DNA of 64,000 nt from assembly GCF_032380655.1 (NCBI RefSeq), contig NZ_JAWDIY010000006.1, positions 124,001 through 188,000 on the forward strand, read 5' to 3'. Source of the DNA: Diplocloster hominis (lineage in GTDB: Bacteria; Bacillota; Clostridia; Lachnospirales; Lachnospiraceae). Shown one piece after another: positions 58,201 through 64,000 of this stretch. The notes beneath the pieces were generated by a model. The model worked only from the letters and a program-made list of their open reading frames with translations, ran no database searches and had not been told where the DNA came from. A program made the position numbers and the translations under genes. Within the stretch, counting starts at the first letter, position 1, and every line of letters starts with the position of its first letter.

Positions 58201-58260
58201 TTGAAGATCAGCTATTTGAAAGATCAGCTAATTAAAAGATTTCTATTATTGAAAGTAACT
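58201..58260. promoter_or_regulatory. Direct repeats upstream of the TIM-barrel isomerase gene
   Basis: TTGAAGATCAGCTA (58201-58214) and TTGAAAGATCAGCTA (58216-58230), then degenerate copies to about 58260. DeoR-type regulators often bind direct repeats, so this may be their site for the second half of the cluster. No certain -35/-10 pair was found in 58116-58299. Confidence 0.4.
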
Positions 58261-58299
58261 TTTTAAACCATTCTAAATACAAATCAGGAGGAAAAGAGT

Positions 58300-59274
58300 A
58301 TGGCACTAAAATATGCTTGTATAACAGGATCATTAGGAAACCGGGTAGACCGCTTTATGTCAGGAGGCTACAAGGAAGATAACACAGCGGCCGACAGAAT
58401 CGAGGGGCTGGCAAAAACAGGTGTGGTGGAAGCACTGGAGCTTTGCTACGATCCGGACGGCGATGAGAAAGACCCGGTGGAGATTCAGGCTCTGGCGGAC
58501 AAATACGGATTCAAAATATCCGGTGTCAATGCACCGCTTAACGGAGATAAGCGTTTTGGTTATGGATCTCTTACGAACACGAACCCGGAATACCGGGCGC
58601 TGGCTGTTCAATATTGTAAAGACACCGTAGATTTTGCCAAAAAGGTAAACGCGGAGTTTGTAAACATCTGGATGGGAGAAGACGGTTTTGACTACGTGTT
58701 CCAGACCGATTATACCAGACAGTGGAATCTGATGGTGGAAGCGGTACGCGAGATCTGCGATTACGCACCGGATATGAAGATCGCGCTGGAATTCAAGCTT
58801 CGTGAGCCGAGGAACCGCTGTACTCTGGATACAGCCGGAAGTACTCTTCTGCTGGCAAAAGACGTGGACCGTAAAAATGTAGGGCTGACCGTGGATCTGG
58901 GCCATGTGTTCCAGGCACAGGGAAATGTGGCTCAGGTAGTGGAAATGTGCGCAAATCACGGTATGCTGTATAATCTGCACATCAATGACAATTACAGCGC
59001 GTGGGATGATGATATGATGCTGGGAAGTGTCCGCTATACAGAATATATCGAGCTGTGCTACTCCCTGAGAAAAATCGGATATGACGGCTGGACTTCCGTG
59101 GATATCTTCCCGTTCCGTGAAAATGGTTTTGCGGCTGCGGCAGAAAGTATCCGCATGATGCAGACCTTCGACCGGGCGGTGGATCTGATCGGCTATGAGA
59201 AGCTTACGGAATGTATCAACGGCACGGACGCCACCAAAGTATTCGGCATGATCCGGGAAGCGGTATTTAAATAA
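58300..59274 (+). CDS. TIM-barrel sugar isomerase/epimerase family protein
   Basis: 324 residues. 'GLAKTGVVEALELCYDPDGDEKDPVEIQALADKYGFKISGVNAPL' begins the xylose-isomerase-like barrel. Metal ligands are likely at Glu of 'KIALEFKLREPRNRC' (about 168), Asp of 'GLTVDLGHVFQ' (about 202), His of 'YNLHINDNYSAWDDD' (about 228) and Asp/Glu of 'WTSVDIFPFRENG' (about 268). AGGAGGAAAAGAGT precedes ATG 58300. It opens the second half of the rhamnose-type cluster. Several rhamnose clusters carry an alternative isomerase of this fold; the substrate here is unknown. Confidence 0.8.
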   Translation: MALKYACITGSLGNRVDRFMSGGYKEDNTAADRIEGLAKTGVVEALELCYDPDGDEKDPVEIQALADKYGFKISGVNAPLNGDKRFGYGSLTNTNPEYRALAVQYCKDTVDFAKKVNAEFVNIWMGEDGFDYVFQTDYTRQWNLMVEAVREICDYAPDMKIALEFKLREPRNRCTLDTAGSTLLLAKDVDRKNVGLTVDLGHVFQAQGNVAQVVEMCANHGMLYNLHINDNYSAWDDDMMLGSVRYTEYIELCYSLRKIGYDGWTSVDIFPFRENGFAAAAESIRMMQTFDRAVDLIGYEKLTECINGTDATKVFGMIREAVFK

Positions 59275-59288
59275 GGAGAGTGGTAGTT

Positions 59289-60380
59289 TTGAGAATGGAA
59301 ATACAGGAAAAGCTGGCGCGGGTGCGGCAGTACCTGGAGGAAAATGCATACGACGGAGTATTATTTACCACCAATGAAAATTTCTGCTGGATGAGCGGAG
59401 GCAAATACGCTTACGTGGATAAAGGAACGGGAGCGGCAGCGTCAAAGCTATTGATTACCATGGACCATCAGTACGTGATCTGTAATTCCAGTGAACAATA
59501 CCGGGTTACGCAGGAAGAACTGCCGCAGCAGGAATTCGGGTTAATCTCCTTTCTGTGGCATGAGTCGGAGGAAGAAGTGCTAAGACCCTACCTGGAGCAG
59601 AAGAAAATCATCAGTGACAGCGGCGCGTTCGGCACACCTGACAAAGGAGCGGAGCTTCAGAAACTGCGCTATGTACTGACCCGGGAAGAGCTGGAGCGGT
59701 ATCGGATGATCGGGCCGGAGAGTGCCGGGCTGCTGGAAGAATCCTGCCGGCGTATTCAAAGAGGCGAGACGGAATCAGAAATCGCAGGACGTACAACGGG
59801 AATGCTGATGGCAGCCGGATATCAGGTACCGGTGTGCCTGGTAGCGGCGGATGACAGACTGCAAAAGTTCCGCCACCCGATCCCCACCCAGCACAGGGTG
59901 AGTCAATACGCCATGGTAGCTGTGTGCGCCCAGAAATACGGGCTGACCGTATCCATGAGCCGGATTATTTCATTCGGGACACCGGACGGGGATAAAATGA
60001 AACGGATGGATGCGGTGACAAAGATAGATGCGGCTTATATCTGCGGTACAGAACCGGGAGTCCCGGTCAGAGATGTACTGCAGGCCGGTTACGATGCTTA
60101 TAAGAAACTGGGGTACGAGGAGGATTTTCATCTTCATCATCAGGGAGGCCCGCTGGGGTATCCGACCCGTGATTTCTGTACCACCTTCCGGAACCGGGAA
60201 GTGGTGCTGGACAGACAGGCATTTTCATGGAACCCCACCATCGCGGGAGTCAAGTCGGAGGATACCTTCCTGGTTACAGATGACGGCCAGGAGATTATTT
60301 CCCATACCGGCGGCTGGGTCTACCGGGAGGTTACCTGCGGCGATAGAGTCCTTCTGCGGCCGGACATTTTGGTACGGTAG
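59289..60380 (+). CDS. M24 (creatinase/prolidase-fold) homologue lacking most metal ligands
   Basis: About 363 residues with the two-domain layout of Xaa-Pro peptidase/creatinase. Of the five metal ligands of M24 peptidases, only the His ('FHLHHQGGPLGYPT', about 276) and the last Glu ('GVKSEDTFLVTDDG', about 320) are kept. The two Asp are replaced ('YAMVAVCAQKYGLTVSMSRII', about 210-230) and the middle Glu is Asn ('SWNPTIAG'). Creatinase itself is a metal-free M24 enzyme, so a non-peptidase hydrolase role is possible. TTG 59289 is 8 bp after AAGGAGAG; ATG 59295 is the alternative. It lies inside the rhamnose-type cluster. Confidence 0.75.
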   Translation: MRMEIQEKLARVRQYLEENAYDGVLFTTNENFCWMSGGKYAYVDKGTGAAASKLLITMDHQYVICNSSEQYRVTQEELPQQEFGLISFLWHESEEEVLRPYLEQKKIISDSGAFGTPDKGAELQKLRYVLTREELERYRMIGPESAGLLEESCRRIQRGETESEIAGRTTGMLMAAGYQVPVCLVAADDRLQKFRHPIPTQHRVSQYAMVAVCAQKYGLTVSMSRIISFGTPDGDKMKRMDAVTKIDAAYICGTEPGVPVRDVLQAGYDAYKKLGYEEDFHLHHQGGPLGYPTRDFCTTFRNREVVLDRQAFSWNPTIAGVKSEDTFLVTDDGQEIISHTGGWVYREVTCGDRVLLRPDILVR

Positions 60381-60398
60381 TTAAAAAGGGTGAATGAC

Positions 60399-60428
60399 GG
60401 CGCAGTAAATGCGCTACTGGAGGTAAAT
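60399..60428 (+). promoter_or_regulatory. Hairpin plus ribosome-site module, copy 1
   Basis: GGCGCAGTAAATGCGC(T) folds as a 4-5 bp stem with an AGTAAAT loop, followed by ACTGGAGGTAAAT and the ATG at 60429. Nearly the same stretch occurs at 62540-62566 and 62604-62633. Confidence 0.6.
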
Positions 60429-61289
60429 ATGGGAAATTGTTATCGGGAAGAGTTAGTCGGCGTGTTCGGATGCCCGATCGATGAAAATCCGACCGTTGTG
60501 GTTGCACAGGCGGCCTTTGAAGATCTGGGCATCCCGTATCGGTATCTGACGATTCTGGTGCACCCGGAGGATCTGGGAACCGCCATGAGCGCGCTGAAAG
60601 CACTGAATATGAAGGGAATACATCTGACTATACCTCATAAAGTGGAAGTGCTGAAATACCTGGACCATGTGGCTGAAGATGCCCGGATTATGGGTGCAGT
60701 CAATACGGTCTATGTAAAAGACAAAGAACTGTATGGGGAAAACACGGATGGAAAAGGATTTTTGACCTCGCTGAAAGAGGAAGGTGTATCCATAGAAGGG
60801 AAAACCGCCATGCTTCTGGGGGCCGGCGGAGCATCGAGAGCAATCGCAGTAGAGCTGGCCAATGCAGGAGCAAAAAAACTTCTGATCGCAAACCGCCCCG
60901 CATCGAAACGGGGAGAAGTACTGACCGATCTGATCCGGGAAAACACAAAGGCCGAAGCGGAGTATATATGCTGGGATCACACCCTTTCGATACCGGAGGA
61001 GGTGGATATCCTGGTGAATACCACGAATATCGGGCTGTATCCGGATACGGACCAGAAGCCGGATGTGGAATATGATACGGTTACCCCGCAGATGACCGTG
61101 TGTGACGTGATACCCAATCATCCCCATACGTTGTTTTTGAAGGAAGCCGAGAAGCGTGGAGCCAAGAGCATCGACGGACTGGGTATGCTGGTAAATCAGG
61201 CGATCATCAGTTTCCGGTTCTGGACGGGCCGCACATGCAGCGCAGAGGTGATGCGTAAAGCTCTGAGCCGGGAATATGGGATCGAATAA
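60429..61289 (+). CDS. Shikimate/quinate dehydrogenase-like protein
   Basis: 286 residues with the AroE layout. 'GVFGCPIDENPTVVVAQAAFEDLGIPYRYL' begins the catalytic domain. 'IHLTIPHKVEVLKYLDHVAEDARIMGAVNTVY' (about 60-92; TIPHK holds the catalytic Lys, AVNT the substrate site), 'GENTDGKGF' (catalytic Asp, about 101) and the NAD(P) loop 'LLGAGGASRAIAVELANAG' (about 120) follow. All key residues are kept, so it should be an active dehydrogenase. Typical AroE begins with 'GxPIxHSxSP'; here 'GCPIDENPTV' differs, hinting at another substrate. The start follows TGGAGGTAAAT. Confidence 0.8.
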   Translation: MGNCYREELVGVFGCPIDENPTVVVAQAAFEDLGIPYRYLTILVHPEDLGTAMSALKALNMKGIHLTIPHKVEVLKYLDHVAEDARIMGAVNTVYVKDKELYGENTDGKGFLTSLKEEGVSIEGKTAMLLGAGGASRAIAVELANAGAKKLLIANRPASKRGEVLTDLIRENTKAEAEYICWDHTLSIPEEVDILVNTTNIGLYPDTDQKPDVEYDTVTPQMTVCDVIPNHPHTLFLKEAEKRGAKSIDGLGMLVNQAIISFRFWTGRTCSAEVMRKALSREYGIE

Positions 61290-61309
61290 CGGAAAGGAGG
61301 CGTTCTGCG

Positions 61310-61768
61310 ATGATCGCACTGGCGAGTGACCATGTGGGAATAGAATTGAAACGCTCCATCATGGAATATCTGGACGCGAATGGATATCCCTATGTGGATT
61401 ATGGGACATATGACACCGTCCGCTGTAATTACCCGGAATATGCGCTGAAAGCGGCTAACGCAGTGGCCAGCAAAGAATGCGACCGGGGAATCTTATGCTG
61501 TGGAACCGGAGTCGGTATTTCTATAGCGGCCAACAAGGTGAAGGGAATCCGCTGCGTGGTCTGCAGTGATCCGTATTCCGCGCTTCTCTCCAGACAGCAC
61601 AACGATTCGAATATGCTGGCGATGGGTTCCCGGGTGGTGGGAAAAGACCTGGCGCTGATGATTCTGGAATGCTGGCTTAACGGAGAGTACGAAGGCGGAA
61701 GACATGCGGTGAGGGTTCAGGAGATATCTCAGATCGAGACAACCGGAGAAATTAAAGAGACAGAATAA
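61310..61768 (+). CDS. rpiB: RpiB-family sugar-phosphate isomerase
   Basis: 152 residues. 'MIALASDHVGIELKRSIMEYLDANGYPYVDYG' keeps the catalytic His (DHVG), 'CDRGILCCGTGVGISIAANKVKGIRCVVCSDPYSALLSRQHNDSNMLAMGSRVVG' (about 58-110) is the active-site and phosphate-binding part. Of the three RpiB proteins in this window it is the most canonical. It follows AAAGGAGGCGTTCTGCG, 20 bp from the previous stop. It could supply the allose-6-P isomerase step missing from the operon at 47-49.6 kb. Confidence 0.9.
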   Translation: MIALASDHVGIELKRSIMEYLDANGYPYVDYGTYDTVRCNYPEYALKAANAVASKECDRGILCCGTGVGISIAANKVKGIRCVVCSDPYSALLSRQHNDSNMLAMGSRVVGKDLALMILECWLNGEYEGGRHAVRVQEISQIETTGEIKETE

Positions 61769-61832
61769 ATAGAAGGAACCGGAGAAATCAAAGAAATCGG
61801 ATAAATAGACGGAATCGGAGAAATCAAAGGGA
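61742..61832. repeat. 36-bp tandem repeat, about 2.5 units
   Basis: ACCGGAGAAATYAAAG-type units begin at 61742, 61778 and 61814, 36 bp apart. The first overlaps the 3' end of rpiB, coding 'TGEIKETE', so the repeat may have grown out of the gene end. Confidence 0.8.
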
Positions 61833-61897
61833 CCAGGGGGATTTCGCAGGAAAGACGGAACGAAACAAAGATGGTATGGAAAGGTAAGGTTGAGAAC

Positions 61898-62548
61898 ATG
61901 GAACATCTATCCTATATGGAACTAAGAGAACAGATGGCGAAGGTAGCCCACTATATGTGGGACAGGAGGCTTACAAACGCGGCCGGAGGGAATTTTGCAG
62001 TCCTGGCGGAAGAAAACCGTGTACTGATTTCTCCGTCCCTGATGTCGGAGCGGCATTTCTGTGAGATGAAACCGGAGGATTTTCTGCTGATCGATTATGA
62101 CATGAACATATTGGAGGGCGCTGGAAAATTGTCCCGGGAAGGATATATGCATGTTCTCCTGCTTAAAAATTTTAAAAATATCGGCGCTACGATACATGCA
62201 CATCCTCAGTATTGTATGGCTTTTGTGGCCCAGAGTAAACCAATTCCCAACATCACAGAGGCCACTATGAAGCGGGGGCCTGTGGAATGTATCCCATATA
62301 CCCAGGCTTATACAACGAATCTGCATGAAGAGGTATACCGATACTTTGATGCACGCAGGGAACTGGCGGAAAAATATCCCATTGGCGCGATCATGCCGTT
62401 ACACGGAGTGGTGGTATCGGGTTCGGATCTGTTCATGGCGTACAGTATGCTGGAACGGATAGAAGCCGACGCTATGTGCAATATTTTCCGGGATCAGGTC
62501 AACAGCTGTGATTGTGTTACCGGACTTAAGGTTGAGAATGCGCAGTAA
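61898..62548 (+). CDS. Class II aldolase/adducin family protein, probable rhamnulose-1-phosphate-type aldolase
   Basis: 216 residues. 'NAAGGNFAVLAEENRVLISPSLMSE' (about 28-52) is the phosphate loop region, the zinc His pair is in 'GATIHAHPQYCMAF' (about 92-99), the catalytic Glu is near 'NITEATM', and a third zinc His is in 'AIMPLHGVVVSG' (about 171). The family includes L-fuculose- and L-rhamnulose-1-phosphate aldolases, ribulose-5-P epimerase and methylthioribulose-P dehydratase. Context (rhaB and rhaA) favours cleavage of rhamnulose-1-P to DHAP and L-lactaldehyde. ATG 61898 is chosen; 61871 has no better site. Confidence 0.82.
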   Translation: MEHLSYMELREQMAKVAHYMWDRRLTNAAGGNFAVLAEENRVLISPSLMSERHFCEMKPEDFLLIDYDMNILEGAGKLSREGYMHVLLLKNFKNIGATIHAHPQYCMAFVAQSKPIPNITEATMKRGPVECIPYTQAYTTNLHEEVYRYFDARRELAEKYPIGAIMPLHGVVVSGSDLFMAYSMLERIEADAMCNIFRDQVNSCDCVTGLKVENAQ

Positions 62549-62566
62549 ATGTGCCGCTGGAGGAAA
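62540..62566 (+). promoter_or_regulatory. Hairpin plus ribosome-site module, copy 2 (orphan)
   Basis: GCGCAGTAAATGTGC then CGCTGGAGGAAA. It includes the aldolase stop codon (TAA 62546-62548) but no gene starts after it; copy 3 lies 64 bp further on. Confidence 0.55.
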
Positions 62567-62603
62567 GGCTGAACCTTTAGAGTTCATCCATACCTGAATG
62601 AAA

Positions 62604-62633
62604 GGCGCAGTAAATGCGCCGCTGGAGGAAAAT
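62604..62633 (+). promoter_or_regulatory. Hairpin plus ribosome-site module, copy 3
   Basis: GGCGCAGTAAATGCGCC is a 5-bp stem with an AGTAAAT loop, then GCTGGAGGAAAAT and the ATG of rhaA at 62634. Confidence 0.6.
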
Positions 62634-63887
62634 ATGAACGCAGTAGAACTGGCTTATGAAGCTGCCAAAGAGCGCTACGCGCAAATTGGTGTGGATACAC
62701 AAAAAGCATTGGAAATTCTGGGAAAAACCCGGATATCCTTTAACGCATGGCAATTTGACGATGTAAAGGGATTCCTGAAAAAAGATACGGCTATGAGCGG
62801 AGGGATTCTGTCTACCGGAGGCTATCCCGGCGCTGCGGCCAATCCCGATCAGCTGCGGCAGGATGCGGATATGGCGTTTTCTCTGCTGCCAGGAAAACAT
62901 AAATTAAGCCTGCAGGCGACCCAGGTGGATACGACGGAACAGATCGACCTGGATGAGATTGAACCTAAGCATTATGAGGCTTATGTAGACTGGGCGAAGG
63001 AGCGGGGAATCGGTCTGGATTTTAATCCAAGCTGTTATTCCCATCCCAATTCGGAAAATGGATTTACCCTGTCCAGCCGGGACCCGGACATCCGTTCCTT
63101 CTGGATCGAGCATTGTAAGCGTTCCAGCCGCGTCGGCGCTTATTTCGGAAAAGAATTGGGGGTCCAGGCAGTTACGAATCACTGGATCTGCGATGGATAC
63201 AAAGATTATCCGGTAGATCAGGAGGCCCCGAGACGCAGACTGATGGAAAGCCTGGATCAGGTATTCGCCTCCCCGGTGGACCAGAAATTAAATCTGGATA
63301 CCCTGGAAAGTAAGCTCTTTGGGATCGGGGTGGAAGCCTATACGGTAGGCTCCCATGAATTTTATATGATGTACGCGGCAAAGCGGAACAGAAGCCTGTG
63401 CCTGGATGCAGGACATTTTCATCCGACCGAGGACGTGGCCAACAAGATCAGTTCCGTCATGCTGTTCTCACAGGAAATGGCATTGCATGTGACCCGGCCC
63501 ATGCGTTGGGACAGCGACCATGTAGTATCCTTTGATGATGCGACCCAGGCGATGCTGACGCAGGTAGTACGCGGGGGATGGCTGGAGCGCGTACACATCG
63601 GAACAGATTATTTTGACGGCAGTATTAACAGGATTTCTGCCTGTGTGATCGGTATGCGAAACAGTATGAAAGCATTGCTGAAGGCACTGCTGGAACCGGC
63701 GGCGTTTCTGCAGGGACTGGAAGAACAGGGGGATTATACGGGACGGCTGTCCTGGCTGGAAGAACTGAAAACCTATCCCTATGCGGCTGTTTGGGACTAT
63801 TACTGTTATGTGAACAATGTGCCCACCGGTATGGAGTGGATGAAAGAAATACAAAGATATGAAAAAGAAGTGCTGTCTGCAAGATAA
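62634..63887 (+). CDS. rhaA: L-rhamnose isomerase
   Basis: 417 residues, close to E. coli RhaA (419). 'TRISFNAWQFDDVKGF' (about 36-51), 'GGILSTGGYPGAAANPDQLRQD', 'GLDFNPSCYSHPNSENGFTLSSRD' (about 122-146), 'TVGSHEFYMMYA', 'LCLDAGHFHPTEDVANKISS' (metal and catalytic residues, about 255-274) and 'THVGTDYFDG'-like 'VHIGTDYFDGSINRI' identify it as L-rhamnose isomerase, converting L-rhamnose to L-rhamnulose. The start at 62634 follows CTGGAGGAAAAT; an earlier ATG at 62598 is in frame but lies before the hairpin module. Confidence 0.95.
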   Translation: MNAVELAYEAAKERYAQIGVDTQKALEILGKTRISFNAWQFDDVKGFLKKDTAMSGGILSTGGYPGAAANPDQLRQDADMAFSLLPGKHKLSLQATQVDTTEQIDLDEIEPKHYEAYVDWAKERGIGLDFNPSCYSHPNSENGFTLSSRDPDIRSFWIEHCKRSSRVGAYFGKELGVQAVTNHWICDGYKDYPVDQEAPRRRLMESLDQVFASPVDQKLNLDTLESKLFGIGVEAYTVGSHEFYMMYAAKRNRSLCLDAGHFHPTEDVANKISSVMLFSQEMALHVTRPMRWDSDHVVSFDDATQAMLTQVVRGGWLERVHIGTDYFDGSINRISACVIGMRNSMKALLKALLEPAAFLQGLEEQGDYTGRLSWLEELKTYPYAAVWDYYCYVNNVPTGMEWMKEIQRYEKEVLSAR

Positions 63888-64000
63888 CAATAATATGGAA
63901 TCTTATATCTGTCAGTTATTCGGGGACAGTGGATGATAGAACACTGGAATATTATGCTGTCTATCTGCATCTGAACAAAGGACATGGGCCATCGTACCAG
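63888..64000. other. Window end, nothing assignable
   Basis: 113 bp after rhaA. A frame from GTG 63929 stays open to the window edge, but it has no convincing ribosome site and is too short to identify. Confidence 0.4.

Noticed and set aside
63929..64000. Start of another gene at the window end
   Set aside because: The GTG frame is open to the edge, but only 24 codons are visible and the ribosome site is weak.

Overview
The window looks like a chromosomal segment of a low-to-mid GC, gut-type Clostridia, most likely a Lachnospiraceae relative. The reasons are the rpsF-ssb-rpsR and gdpP-rplI-dnaB blocks, a class B sortase, tRNAs without encoded CCA, strong AGGAGG ribosome binding sites, and dense sugar-uptake operons with RpiR, LacI, DeoR and PRD regulators. 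I see no phage, insertion sequence, plasmid or CRISPR genes. Taxonomy is inferred from gene content only.

Layout. 1-1.3 kb: 3' end of a LacI regulator, two operator-like palindromes and an RpiB/LacAB-type isomerase. 1.4-4.3 kb (minus): an ABC-2 exporter with a LytTR regulator fused to a degenerate ABC-ATPase-like domain. 4.8-8.1 kb: a MarR regulator and two ArsA/Get3-type ATPases with a small protein between them. 8.3-10.6 kb: an aconitase-superfamily hydratase. 10.9-21.1 kb: housekeeping core (initiator tRNA, sortase B, sirtuin, rpsF-ssb-rpsR, gdpP-rplI-dnaB, tRNA-Gln, acyl-ACP thioesterase, CvfB-like protein).

From 21 to 64 kb nearly everything is carbohydrate metabolism. 21.2-27.6 kb holds an RpiR regulator and class II aldolase facing a cupin isomerase, TIM-barrel isomerase, RpiB, DhaK and DhaL, a set that fits a ketose-phosphate (possibly tetrulose) pathway. 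27.7-34.2 kb (minus) is a ribose/xylose-type ABC importer with xylulokinase and an ADP-dependent-kinase family protein. 36.4-43.5 kb is a PRD regulator divergent from a fructose-type PTS that carries its own HPr and Enzyme I plus a pentulose-phosphate-epimerase-like enzyme. 43.7-45.3 kb is an ECF sigma/anti-sigma-like pair. 45.6-49.6 kb (minus) is a LacI regulator, cupin phosphoglucose isomerase, AlsE-like epimerase and ROK kinase (D-allose-like set). 49.9-63.9 kb (plus) is a PfkB kinase, a four-gene ABC importer, a DeoR regulator, and L-rhamnose-type catabolic genes (RhaB, aldolase, RhaA) with three unexpected companions: a TIM-barrel isomerase, a metal-site-less M24 homologue and a shikimate-dehydrogenase-like protein.

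The intergenic DNA is unusually rich in palindromic repeats. Several families share GGGGAC...GTCCCC ends, and a separate 126-bp three-hairpin element occurs in two identical copies about 9.6 kb apart. Several promoters with near-consensus -35 and -10 boxes can be placed by eye, including one with LacI-type operators exactly 100 bp apart between the allose-like and rhamnose-like operons.
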